Shown: one piece after another, positions 8,029 to 16,498 of the stretch
How the letters are laid out: each line of letters starts with the position of its first letter
Position numbering within the stretch: the first letter of the stretch is position 1
Assembly (NCBI GenBank): GCA_900550775.1
Contig: URTH01000014.1
Coordinates: forward strand, 1 to 17,596
Length of the DNA stretch: 17,596 bases
Direction: 5' to 3'
DNA from: an uncultured Eubacteriales bacterium
GTDB taxonomy: Bacteria; Bacillota; Clostridia; Monoglobales; Monoglobaceae
Translations under genes and position numbers: made by a program
The notes under the pieces: model-generated
Told to the model about the DNA's origin: nothing
What the model saw: only the letters and a program-made list of their open reading frames with translations
Databases searched by the model: none

Positions 8029-10221
8029 GTGAATAAATTTTTTATAGATATACTAAAAAAACGAAGTATCGTACATTTATTTATTTTGTGTTTTTTAATT
8101 ATTGTTATTACACTGCTGACGAGCTTTTTTACGATTATGCACGTGATGAACGGATATACGAAAAGAAACGTCACGGCAATTAACGAATACAGTTTGCAAA
8201 GCACGTCTGAATCCATGGATATTTCGCTCAATAACATTACCCGTTCTTTAAATGTCGTTGGCAGCAGCGATGAGTTTAAGGAGTTTCTTTGGGATGTCAA
8301 CAAAAACAAAAGCGACAGAAACAGTGTTAATGCTTTTATTGATTATATGACCGAGATTGTCGGGATGAACATGGATAATATTTCGTCAAGTCCGAACATC
8401 GCGGTATATTTCAGTGACAGTGATTATGTAATAAGCACTTACGGTGCGTTTTCGTCAATGAATTATTTTGCAAGACTGTTCAGCAGAGATGATGGCGCAT
8501 ACCGGGATTTTATGCAAAATGTCGTTCAGCAAAAGGGTTGGAGCATTTTTGAAAACAGCGACACCTCCAGAATTTTTTGTACGCTGCACATAAAAAATGG
8601 CGTGGATTACAAGGGAAGCGCCGTGGTTATTGCAGAAATCGATGCATCGGATATACGCAGCATCATTAAAAATATTTATGACACGTCAGAAACCATTATT
8701 TTTCTGCGCGTCAAGGGAACGGACATGCGGCTCAGCCATGCAGGCGGGGATGCGGAGGATTTAATCCATTCGTTTTTATCCGGAAAATTAAATCATTATA
8801 TTCTATTAACCAATAACAGTGGTGTTTCGAGCATAGAATACTGTCAGATTTTAAAAGAAAATTATTTTGACAAGGTATATTTTCATCTCATTGCCATCAT
8901 GATCATCAACATTCTCCTTGTTATGATGATATATGGGTTAACCTTGTTTTTGTTTATAAAATATCAATACAAGCCGATCACCGATGTCATTATCAGCTAT
9001 GAAAAAAACCTTAAAAAGTCCAAACAGCCAATGACAAATGAGGTTCAGCTTTTAAAGATGTATTCAGAGGTTATACTGGAAACCAAAAGAGATGTGAATG
9101 AAAAATTATCGTTTGTCGCCTTGTTAAACAGTCGCAGTGATGAATACGACAACACCGAAAAAATAAAGCAGCTGGGGCTCGATCAGTGCAAAAAAATGAG
9201 AGTAATCAGCATTTTGCCGCAAAAGGAAGGGGTTTCCGCATTATATGGCAGAGGCTTTAAAACAGAAAATATTAAGACGATTATTTCCAATGTTTTTGAA
9301 GAAGTCATCGGTAAGTTTTCAAACTTTATAAGCGTGTATATCAACGGGCAGTTTATCTGCGCGATGTATGATTACGCGTTTGAAGAAAGTGAGTTTGAAG
9401 AAGAAATCGATAACGCATTGAGTATGATAAAAAAGCATTTCGGACTTAAAATTGCGGTCGGTTTGGGAGAAGAGGTTTATCATGCAAACAACATAAATTT
9501 ATCTTATGCCTCCTCCAGAGAAGTGATTGCGTTTATGAATTTTTATGATCTCGACGGCCAAATGTTTTTTGAGGATTTATCGACGAAAAAGGTTGATATA
9601 AGCGAAATGTGCCGGGCGGTCGAAAGCGTGATGAAAAGCAAGGAACCGGAAAAACTGGATGACTGTATTGACGGCATTATCCGTTACTACAAGAAAAATT
9701 ACATCTCGGTAATACGGCTGAAGCATGACATGCAGCTGATTGTTTCAAACATCCGGATGTCTTTTGTGAGCAAGGACAATGTCTGCGAGGACGCCTATGC
9801 GCACACGGATCGTTTTGAGTCATTTAGTGACTATAAGCAGGGCATCATCAATTGCTTAAAATGGATCTTGTCGCTTGGTGAGGAAGAGGATAAGAAAACC
9901 AGTTTTAAGGACCGGATCATATGCAATTACATTGAAGAGAATTTTCGAAATCACGATTTGACCAATGCTGCAATAGCAGATCGTTTTGACATGAATCCTG
10001 CATACCTTTCAAGAATTTTTAAACAGGAAAATGGGAAAACCGTAACCGACTATGTCACGGAATTGCGTGTTGAAAATGCAAAGAAAATGCTTATTACTAC
10101 AGTAAAAACGGTGAATGCCATTGCAGAGGAATGCGGTTTTACGAATATCCATACGTTTATCAGGGTGTTTAAAAAGTACACGGGAACCACGCCGGGCGTA
10201 TTTCGTAACACGAATCAATAA
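8029..10221 (+). CDS. Membrane-bound YesN-like AraC-family transcriptional regulator
   Basis: 730 residues from GTG 8029. I chose this start because AGGAG at 8019-8023 sits 5 nt upstream, overlapping the stop of the lyase gene. The in-frame GTG at 7981 would overlap the lyase by 40 nt without a good RBS and adds polar residues before the first TM. Residues ~12-40 are TM1 (IVHLFILCFLIIVITLLTSFF). Residues ~41-282 are an extracytoplasmic sensor of Cache-like character. Residues ~284-308 are TM2 (IAIMIINILLVMMIYGLTLFLF). A cytoplasmic linker of the YesN type follows (KIAVGLGEEVYHANNINLSYASSREV). Residues ~627-727 form the AraC double helix-turn-helix (LTNAAIADRFDMNPAYLSRIFK; VNAIAEECGFTNIHTFIRVFKKYTG). 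Regulators of this build sense extracellular signals and activate nearby sugar-uptake or polysaccharide genes. Being inside the operon suggests autoregulation and control of the flanking lyases. It lacks the histidine kinase and receiver domains of a two-component pair. Ligand unknown. Confidence 0.88.
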   Translation: MNKFFIDILKKRSIVHLFILCFLIIVITLLTSFFTIMHVMNGYTKRNVTAINEYSLQSTSESMDISLNNITRSLNVVGSSDEFKEFLWDVNKNKSDRNSVNAFIDYMTEIVGMNMDNISSSPNIAVYFSDSDYVISTYGAFSSMNYFARLFSRDDGAYRDFMQNVVQQKGWSIFENSDTSRIFCTLHIKNGVDYKGSAVVIAEIDASDIRSIIKNIYDTSETIIFLRVKGTDMRLSHAGGDAEDLIHSFLSGKLNHYILLTNNSGVSSIEYCQILKENYFDKVYFHLIAIMIINILLVMMIYGLTLFLFIKYQYKPITDVIISYEKNLKKSKQPMTNEVQLLKMYSEVILETKRDVNEKLSFVALLNSRSDEYDNTEKIKQLGLDQCKKMRVISILPQKEGVSALYGRGFKTENIKTIISNVFEEVIGKFSNFISVYINGQFICAMYDYAFEESEFEEEIDNALSMIKKHFGLKIAVGLGEEVYHANNINLSYASSREVIAFMNFYDLDGQMFFEDLSTKKVDISEMCRAVESVMKSKEPEKLDDCIDGIIRYYKKNYISVIRLKHDMQLIVSNIRMSFVSKDNVCEDAYAHTDRFESFSDYKQGIINCLKWILSLGEEEDKKTSFKDRIICNYIEENFRNHDLTNAAIADRFDMNPAYLSRIFKQENGKTVTDYVTELRVENAKKMLITTVKTVNAIAEECGFTNIHTFIRVFKKYTGTTPGVFRNTNQ

Positions 10222-10269
10222 GCCTGTGATACAGCGCGGCTATCGGACGTGTAGAAATGAGGGATTTTG

Positions 10270-13170
10270 ATGAGACTTGATTTTAGAATTGATTTTGGAT
10301 ACCAGTATTTATATTCAAGAAGACATTACCATGCAACGTACTTATGGGACGGTGAATTGGTTGTCGAAGACGGAGAGATTTTAAAGACATACCAACTGGA
10401 TTATCCGGTGATTTGGTACGGGCCGGGACTTTGTGCAAAAGAGACCGCCTTACCTGCGCCAAAGTGGAAAATAAGGACAAAGAGGGGACTTGCCGGGGTT
10501 CGTTTTGAGGCGGAGGTCAATGATAACACGGTTTTTCGTTTAAAGACCACATCCTTTGAGGCTTGTTTTCGGGCAAGCGATATTATGGAAAAGGGGAGAC
10601 TGGATTACGCGGTAGGGCCAAAATACGTTAATTGCTCTGTTATTGTCACAAAAACAGATTATTTGTGGTTCAGAGAAAAACTGATGGAAAACGAAGTGGA
10701 ATATGATAGCACAAAATTAGGGCTGCCTGTGCATCACTGGGCAAGAATGAAGCTTGCATGGCTGAATCACGGTGCCTCGGTGAAGTGGGAATATAATGTC
10801 AAGGAGAAAGAAAAGGATTACCTGGAAACGCTGATACATATTGTGGCAATGGCGGTTCCGGAGTTTTCGGCAGAAAAAGAGACGCAGGTTAGCGATTACA
10901 TACCGCTTGAAATACTGTGCGACGGAAAAGTGGTTTGCAGTTTCAAGAGGTATTACAGACAGCATGACTTTTTTATGCAGATTTTAGAAGATGAATGGCG
11001 AAGAATATCGGTTCCGTCCGGCCCCCATGTTTTTGAATTAAAAAACAATCACAAATCACTTTGCCTTGGTATTTCGAGGATAACCATGAAACCGTGCGAA
11101 TATATGCATGGACAATTAAGCATTCCAAAATGGGCGCTCAAGAATGAAGCAATGATCGGTAAGGTGTTTGCTGCATACGATGACGTTATCAAACTCTGTG
11201 AGCCGGCCATGGAGCTTTCATGTCAAAAGGGATGGAATGAGTTTTCATTTGCGTTTTCGGAATGCGGAATAAGAAAAGTGATGACGGAAAATGATTGTGC
11301 CGAGATAGAGATTTTGGATTGTGAAGAGGAAAAATACCCGATTAAGGTCGGCTATGATATGACAACGGTTCCGCACGATGACAGCGGATTTATGGATGAT
11401 CTTTTGGATTATACATACAGGACACGACTTGGAAATTATATTGTTTTCAGAAATTTTCATCCGCCGGCAGGTGAAAAGAATTGGCAGCGTTACGGGGAAT
11501 TTTGTTTGCGGCACCATATCTATGTTTCGAGCTGCACGGAATATCAAAACGGAGTACTTGCAAAAGCATCGGGAAAAATGTTTCACGACTGCGGATTGCA
11601 TGAGTATCCGGGCGCTGTTTATGCGCAAGATCCCAAAGCACCTTATGCATCGGATAACATGAAAGAGGCCTCGGAAAAGTATATTCGTTTTTTGAAGAAA
11701 GAACTGGATAACATTCACAAGGTTTCTCATACCGCCGCCTTTGGCGATGCGTCCGGCGGAATAAGGTATTCGTTTTTGGCCGGCGCTGATTTTGTGCGTG
11801 CAGAAACAATGGTTCCTCATACCATGAGCCTGTTATCCCAGACAAGACCGGCGGCAGAGGCCATCGGAAAAGGAAGATGGGGCGTGCATATAGCAATTCA
11901 GCACGGTCAGCAGCCCTATCATGAAACGCACCTCGGACAGTATTTCTTGGCGCTGATGCAGCCGTGGGCAATGGGCGCAGAGGTGATATACGAAGAGGAT
12001 TCCCTTTTTAATTTATTTAAAGAAGAGAGACAGGCATGGGATGATTTGCTGACAAAGGGAAAGCGAAACATGACGAGGTGCTTTTACAAATTTGCAAAAA
12101 CGCATCCGCGAAGAGGAAAAAACAAGAGGAACATTGCATTTTTGGAAGGCCGATATGCGGCGCCGTTTAACGGATTTATTTGTGACAGTGAGCAGGATCC
12201 CCATTATAGCGTTTGGGGAGCATTCGGAAATGATGCGTCGGAGTGGGGGCATGGCCAACCGGAAAAATGCAGACAAATTTTAGACGTGCTGATGCCCGGC
12301 GCAAGCACGCATCCGCTGAGACAAAAAATTGAGAAGAGAAGATTTTATTTTTCGGGAACGCCGTACGGTGACTTTGACTGTGTCCCCGCCGAGGCCTCGG
12401 AAGAATATTTTGAAAATTATAAGCTTATTTTAAACCTTGGATGGAATACGGCGCTCAATACGGATTGTGATAAACTGAAAAGTTATGTTAAGGCCGGCGG
12501 AGTTTTGCTGACAGGGCTTCCGCAGTTCAGCACCCATATAAAACGCGATTTTTTAAAGGATATGGAGGATCTGGCGTTCATTTACGATGGTGACTTAACC
12601 GGCCTGTGCGGAATCAAGGTCATGGGCAAGGGAAGTGTATATTCGGGACAGTGGAATGCGAAAGACCGCGAAAAAATGACAGAGTCCGATCTCTCGGCAA
12701 TGCCCAATGATTTTGAGGGCGAGGACGGAGCGGGTCATCTTGCCAATGTGGAACTTGCCGGCGCTGAGGTTATTGCGTGGGACAGCGCAAGCGGTGAACC
12801 CATGCTTGTAAGGAAAAAGCTGGGGAAAGGATACGTTTATACGTTTACGTTATGGGCATATCCGGGACATGAGAAGTTTCAGAGATTTTGTGCAACATGG
12901 GTTGAAAAATTGGCAAAGGAAACGCTGCGTGAGATCTCGGTGGAAGATGCCTCTAGAGAGGTGTTTTGGACGGTCTGGGAGACAAATGATGAAAAAATAA
13001 TGATGTTTTTAAATACAGACTGGACAGAAAAAGGAAATATAAAAAACATCAGGCTGACTGTGGGTGACAAAAGTAAAAACATTGACATCAAAGAAAGAAT
13101 GCTCACAGTAGCTTGCGCCGCAAAAAACGGAACGTTGCACATAAAAGAATTTTCTTTAGACAGCGAATAA
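10270..13170 (+). CDS. Large uncharacterised cytoplasmic protein, putative TIM-barrel glycoside hydrolase with GATase-like domain
   Basis: 966 residues from ATG 10270, preceded by GAGGGA at 10259-10264; the TTG at 10267 is one codon earlier and less likely. There is no signal peptide or TM segment, so it is probably cytoplasmic. Residues ~1-330 look beta-rich (HYHATYLWDGELVVEDGE; a later stretch around SGPHVFELKNNH). Residues ~335-690 look like a (beta/alpha)8 barrel, with conserved-looking GDASGG (D493), IQHGQQPYHETH (H545, E552) and MGAEVIYEED (E571, E575, E576). Residues ~690-830 resemble the glutamine-amidotransferase-like domain found after the barrel in GH42-type enzymes (KLILNLGWNTALNTDCDKLKSYVKAGGVLLTGLPQ). 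Residues ~830-966 are a C-terminal beta domain (MMFLNTDWTEKG). The architecture recalls GH42-type beta-galactosidases, but I cannot match a named family and the catalytic residues are guesses. Context suggests it acts on imported lyase products. Confidence 0.6.
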   Translation: MRLDFRIDFGYQYLYSRRHYHATYLWDGELVVEDGEILKTYQLDYPVIWYGPGLCAKETALPAPKWKIRTKRGLAGVRFEAEVNDNTVFRLKTTSFEACFRASDIMEKGRLDYAVGPKYVNCSVIVTKTDYLWFREKLMENEVEYDSTKLGLPVHHWARMKLAWLNHGASVKWEYNVKEKEKDYLETLIHIVAMAVPEFSAEKETQVSDYIPLEILCDGKVVCSFKRYYRQHDFFMQILEDEWRRISVPSGPHVFELKNNHKSLCLGISRITMKPCEYMHGQLSIPKWALKNEAMIGKVFAAYDDVIKLCEPAMELSCQKGWNEFSFAFSECGIRKVMTENDCAEIEILDCEEEKYPIKVGYDMTTVPHDDSGFMDDLLDYTYRTRLGNYIVFRNFHPPAGEKNWQRYGEFCLRHHIYVSSCTEYQNGVLAKASGKMFHDCGLHEYPGAVYAQDPKAPYASDNMKEASEKYIRFLKKELDNIHKVSHTAAFGDASGGIRYSFLAGADFVRAETMVPHTMSLLSQTRPAAEAIGKGRWGVHIAIQHGQQPYHETHLGQYFLALMQPWAMGAEVIYEEDSLFNLFKEERQAWDDLLTKGKRNMTRCFYKFAKTHPRRGKNKRNIAFLEGRYAAPFNGFICDSEQDPHYSVWGAFGNDASEWGHGQPEKCRQILDVLMPGASTHPLRQKIEKRRFYFSGTPYGDFDCVPAEASEEYFENYKLILNLGWNTALNTDCDKLKSYVKAGGVLLTGLPQFSTHIKRDFLKDMEDLAFIYDGDLTGLCGIKVMGKGSVYSGQWNAKDREKMTESDLSAMPNDFEGEDGAGHLANVELAGAEVIAWDSASGEPMLVRKKLGKGYVYTFTLWAYPGHEKFQRFCATWVEKLAKETLREISVEDASREVFWTVWETNDEKIMMFLNTDWTEKGNIKNIRLTVGDKSKNIDIKERMLTVACAAKNGTLHIKEFSLDSE

Positions 13171-13215
13171 CAGTTGCTTTTACAGAACTATACAAAAAGA
13201 GAAGGGGTGTATGTT

Positions 13216-14214
13216 ATGAAGGTATTTGTGTCAATACCACAGGGGAACGGAGCGTATCCGTTTGTTGATAATACGGTAAAAAAATATATGGAAGAAAGAC
13301 TGGAGGTAAGCTATTCGCCGTATCGTACAGCGGTGACGCCGGAGCAGTTTACTGAACATGTAAAGGATTGTGATGCGGTGATTACCGGCTGGGGGCATCC
13401 GCAGATTTCCTATGACATGGTAAAGGGTACAAACCTGAAGTTGATTGTACATACCGGCGGCAGTGTAGGTAGTCTGGTGACAAAAGATATTTATGAAAAC
13501 GGGATTCGGGTACTTAGCGGCAATCTTATGTATGCAGAGTCGGTTGCAGAGGGCGTCATGGCTTATATGCTGATGGGACTTAGAAGACTGCCGGATTACG
13601 TATACCGTTTAAAAAACGGTGGCTGGAGCGAGCCCGGGGATTACTCGAAAGGCTTGCTTGACCGGACAGTTGGCATCATTGGCTTTGGAACGATCGCAAC
13701 CTTTTTGGTAAAAAAACTGCAGGTGTTTTCTGTAAAGATTAAAATCTATTCATCCTATCCGGTCGATGCGGAGATTTTAAAGACGTGCAATGCGGAACAG
13801 GTATCGCTGGAGGAGGCGCTGCAATGCGATATCGTTACGCTTCATTCAGCCATGAACGAGAGAACGGAAGGAATGATCGGCGCGGAACAATTTAAACGCA
13901 TCAAAGACGGCGCGCTGTTTTTAAATACAGCAAGAGGCAGAATTGTGGACGAGCCGGCGATGATCGAGGCGCTGAAAGAAAATCGCTTTGACGCTGTCCT
14001 TGATGTATATTACAACGAACCGTTAGAGGCGGATAGCGAGCTTCGAAAACTGAAAAATGTATACTGTGTGCCGCATATGGCAGGACCGACTATCGACAGA
14101 CGACCGGTTATTACTATGCGACTGGTGGATAACCTAATGCTTTATCAAGAGGGAAAAGAAATGCCGCTTGAAATTGATGAGGAACACGCAGCACGAATGA
14201 CGGTTGGCGGTTGA
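13216..14214 (+). CDS. D-isomer-specific 2-hydroxyacid dehydrogenase (NAD-dependent)
   Basis: 332 residues from ATG 13216, with AAGGGG about 8 nt upstream; an upstream in-frame TTG at 13174 lacks a good RBS and would add 14 unconserved residues. The family reversibly oxidises D-2-hydroxyacids to 2-keto acids with NAD(P). The Rossmann motif GFGTIA is at residues 156-161 (TVGIIGFGTIATFLVKKL). The catalytic triad of the family is present: R240 in TARGRIVDEP, E268 in YYNEPLE and H287 in VPHMAGPT. Length is normal. It has no signal peptide, so it is cytoplasmic. It lies 45 nt after the GH-like gene and 29 nt before the isomerase-like gene, so it probably belongs to sugar-acid metabolism. A role on an acid released from the lyase products is inference. 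The substrate (glycerate, phosphoglycerate or another 2-hydroxyacid) cannot be decided here; ACT domains of SerA are absent. Confidence 0.88.
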   Translation: MKVFVSIPQGNGAYPFVDNTVKKYMEERLEVSYSPYRTAVTPEQFTEHVKDCDAVITGWGHPQISYDMVKGTNLKLIVHTGGSVGSLVTKDIYENGIRVLSGNLMYAESVAEGVMAYMLMGLRRLPDYVYRLKNGGWSEPGDYSKGLLDRTVGIIGFGTIATFLVKKLQVFSVKIKIYSSYPVDAEILKTCNAEQVSLEEALQCDIVTLHSAMNERTEGMIGAEQFKRIKDGALFLNTARGRIVDEPAMIEALKENRFDAVLDVYYNEPLEADSELRKLKNVYCVPHMAGPTIDRRPVITMRLVDNLMLYQEGKEMPLEIDEEHAARMTVGG

Positions 14215-14243
14215 GACCAAAAAAACAGATAGCGGGTGAAGAT

Positions 14244-15077
14244 ATGGTTTTTAAACAGTGTTTTAGTACGGTCGCGTGTATGAATGCGGATTATGAGACG
14301 GTCATTGCGGCGTGTAAAAAATATCATATTGCAGGGGTCGAGGTAAGACTCGGCAACGATGGCAGTGTGTTTGGCATGACAGAATATACAGACATAAAAA
14401 GAATCAAGGATGAATTTGAAAAAAACAGACTTGTGATAACGGATTTGGGCAGTTCGGCCTGCTTTATGGGTTATGATAAGCAATCCGTCAAGAATATGCA
14501 GCCTGTGATTGACAAAGCGGCGGAGATCGGTTGCAGAGGAGTCAGAGTGTTTCTCGGCAATTTTGCCGTGCGCGTTAATCCGGATAGACCCGAACCCGAT
14601 TACCGCGGAATCGTTAAAGCGCTGGCGGAAATATGCGATGATGCAAAGAAAAAGGATGTTGAGATATGGGTGGAAACGCATAACGAGTTTGCAACCGGTA
14701 AGGTGTTAAAACGCCTTTTACAGGATGTCGATCGGGAAAACCTAAAGATTATATGGGATGTGATTCATCCGATTGAGGACGGCGAGACGATCGAGGAAAC
14801 GTGGAATCAGATCGGCAAAAGCATTGCACATGTGCACATCAAGGACGGTATCAACCGTCACGATCCTTTGTGGCATGACTTTCGATATACCCGTCTTGGC
14901 GAGGGAGAACTTCCGCTCTATGAACTGCTTGATTTACTGAAAAATGTCGGCTATGACGGTTATCTGTCCCTGGAGTGGGAAAGCGCATGGCGTCCGGAAT
15001 TACAGACACTTCCGCAGGATTTGGACTATATACTTACACAATATAATGATTTTCTTGAAAGTTATAGACGGAAGTAG
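14244..15077 (+). CDS. Sugar phosphate isomerase/epimerase (xylose isomerase-like TIM barrel)
   Basis: 277 residues from ATG 14244, with GGGTGA-type RBS at ~14233-14238. An alternative TTG at 14211 would overlap the dehydrogenase stop and adds an unlikely basic leader. The sequence has the AP-endonuclease-2/xylose-isomerase-like barrel pattern: AGVEVRLG near residue 30, RGVRVFLGNF, and the four expected divalent-metal ligands E144 (WVETHNEF), D172 (IIWDVIHP), H196/H198 (HVHIKDG) and E244 (LSLEWES). Enzymes of this fold isomerise or epimerise sugars, keto acids and inositol derivatives. It is cytoplasmic. The pairing with a 2-hydroxyacid dehydrogenase suggests a short catabolic segment for a modified sugar or keto sugar, but the reaction is not determined. 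Family confidence is high, substrate confidence low. Confidence 0.85.
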   Translation: MVFKQCFSTVACMNADYETVIAACKKYHIAGVEVRLGNDGSVFGMTEYTDIKRIKDEFEKNRLVITDLGSSACFMGYDKQSVKNMQPVIDKAAEIGCRGVRVFLGNFAVRVNPDRPEPDYRGIVKALAEICDDAKKKDVEIWVETHNEFATGKVLKRLLQDVDRENLKIIWDVIHPIEDGETIEETWNQIGKSIAHVHIKDGINRHDPLWHDFRYTRLGEGELPLYELLDLLKNVGYDGYLSLEWESAWRPELQTLPQDLDYILTQYNDFLESYRRK

Positions 15078-15163
15078 ACCGTTTGCTGCGCATAGCGGTA
15101 AAAGGTGAAGTTTATTTTTAAGAAAGTAAACGGATAAGATATTATAAAAATTAGGAAAGAGGG
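15078..15163 (+). other. Short intergenic region before the SGNH hydrolase gene
   Basis: 86 nt between two co-directional genes. It contains a weak AT-rich hairpin at ~15110-15130 (GTTTA paired with TAAAC, extended by U-A and G-U pairs), a -10-like TATTAT at 15140-15145 without a convincing -35, and the purine-rich stretch AGGAAAGAGGGG at 15153-15164 that serves as ribosome binding site. No U-tract terminator is visible, so transcription from upstream probably continues. Confidence 0.35.
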
Positions 15164-16138
15164 GTGGCACCGAGACGGTTGCTCGGCAATCCTATGATAA
15201 ATGATGACAGAACAATAGAAGAATTTTTTACGGGATATCTTGAAGTGGTAAAGGATGGCGAATATAATTTTCTTTATCGTTTTGGGATGAAGCAAAGAGC
15301 ATTCTACGAAAAAGAGGGCGAGTTTTATGGGATGCAAAGCCGATTTGCAGCCGGAATCGTGCTCTCTACATCGGAATGCGAGAAAATATCCTTTGACATC
15401 ATTTGTAAGAGTGCCGAAAAATATTCTCTCAGCGTGATTCATGATGGAATCGAGGAAGAACGTGTGTTTGAAAAAGCCAAAAATCATCTTGAACTCGCAT
15501 TTCATAAAGAAGATGTTTCACTATATTTTCCTCACGGCGCGGAAATCGGAGTCAAGAATATAGAAGTCATCGGAAATTGCTGCAAAGCGAGCAGAAATAT
15601 ATTGTCCTTCGGTGATTCGATCACACAGGGCTATTTGATTACAGAGCCGGCAGCGGCCTATACAGCAGCGCTTGGGCGGCAGTTTCATGCGAACGTTTAT
15701 AATTTTGGTGTAAGCGGATACTTTATCCGTAAAGGAATTCTGAATGAGCTTGATGTTATGCCAAAGCCCTATATGGTCACGTTTGCTTACGGAACCAATG
15801 ACTGGCATTTTGAAAAGGACTATACGGCCGATTTGCCGGAAGTATTTGCAAAGCTGCATAAAAGATTCTCTGATGTGCCGATTTTTGTCATTTTGCCGAT
15901 TGCGAGAATGGATGAGAAAACGGTCGTCAATAAGCTTGGAACATTAACGCAGGTAAGAGAGGCAATTGCTGCTGAAGCTGCAGGATACAATCATTTTTAC
16001 GTGTTGCGATGCGGTAATCAAATCGATCCCTCAGCGGATTTATGCCCGGACGGGATACATCCGCACAGTGACGGCATGCGCAAACTGGGAAGATGCTTGA
16101 CAAAGGAAATCAGAGCGGATTTACAGTTATCATTGTAA
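15164..16138 (+). CDS. SGNH/GDSL-family hydrolase (putative carbohydrate esterase)
   Basis: 324 residues from GTG 15164; ATG 15194 (314 residues) is a fair alternative. GTG is favoured because AGGA at 15153-15156 is 7 nt upstream, while no Shine-Dalgarno stands directly before 15194. A hairpin at 15170-15186 lies between the two starts, and if folded it would bring the RBS closer to ATG 15194. The N-terminal ~140 residues look like a beta-sandwich (FLYRFGMKQRAFYEKEG...SRFAAGIVLST). The SGNH domain follows: block I ILSFGDSITQG with S152, block III YGTNDWH with N212, and block V DGIHPHSDG with D296 and H299. The layout resembles CE2-like acetylesterases, which deacylate sugars. There is no signal peptide, so it would work on imported acylated oligosaccharides. 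Acetyl specificity is inference. Confidence 0.85.
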   Translation: MAPRRLLGNPMINDDRTIEEFFTGYLEVVKDGEYNFLYRFGMKQRAFYEKEGEFYGMQSRFAAGIVLSTSECEKISFDIICKSAEKYSLSVIHDGIEEERVFEKAKNHLELAFHKEDVSLYFPHGAEIGVKNIEVIGNCCKASRNILSFGDSITQGYLITEPAAAYTAALGRQFHANVYNFGVSGYFIRKGILNELDVMPKPYMVTFAYGTNDWHFEKDYTADLPEVFAKLHKRFSDVPIFVILPIARMDEKTVVNKLGTLTQVREAIAAEAAGYNHFYVLRCGNQIDPSADLCPDGIHPHSDGMRKLGRCLTKEIRADLQLSL

Positions 16139-16182
16139 TGTACAATTGGGCATAGAAACAAACGTATAGAGGAGTAGGAACA

Positions 16183-16494
16183 TTGTACATCAAACAGGAT
16201 TTGATAAATGATTTAAAGAAAATGAGTTTTCAGCCTATCGATACGGTGCTTGTACATTCATTCCTGAACTTTTTCGGCGCAGAGAGGGCGTGATCCGCTC
16301 GCTTTCTGCGACCCATTCGGTGGCGGCATTTGGAAAAGATGCAAAGGTGTTTTGTGAAGGAAACGAAAAGGTCAAAACATCGCTTGGCTGGGACTCACCC
16401 TGGGGCAGATTTTATGACAGAAATGCAAAAATACTTCTGTGGGGACAACCATTTTGGTGAAATATTCGGAAAATTATTGAGAACAGGAGTGTGA
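16183..16494 (+). pseudogene. Decayed AAC(3)-family N-acetyltransferase gene
   Basis: The start is TTG 16183 after an AGAGGAG-type RBS. Frame A gives LYIKQDLINDLKKM...DTVLVHS, the typical beginning of AAC(3)-like (aminoglycoside 3-N-acetyltransferase family) proteins, but hits a stop at 16291-16293. From ~16260 a different frame continues IPELFRRREGVIRSLSATHS and VAAFGKDAKVF, then SLGWDSPWGRFYDRNAKILLWG: the middle family motif (THSVAA, SPWGR, LLWG), ending at a stop at 16458-16460. From ~16441 the first frame resumes with GDNHFGEIFGKLLRTGV to a stop at 16492-16494. Compared with the ~265-residue family, roughly 50-60 residues are missing between VLVHS and IPELF and a larger block before the tail. 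An ATTC-ATTC tandem at 16256-16263 marks the first junction. It cannot make a functional enzyme. Confidence 0.75.
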
Positions 16495-16498
16495 AAAA

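Noticed and set aside
7981..8031. GTG 7981 as start of the regulator
   Set aside because: It would overlap the lyase by 40 nt without a good RBS; GTG 8029 has AGGAG at 5 nt and places the TM helix near the N-terminus.
15081..15099. Small hairpin just after the isomerase stop
   Set aside because: Only 3-4 bp stems with bulges and no T-tract; not a credible terminator.
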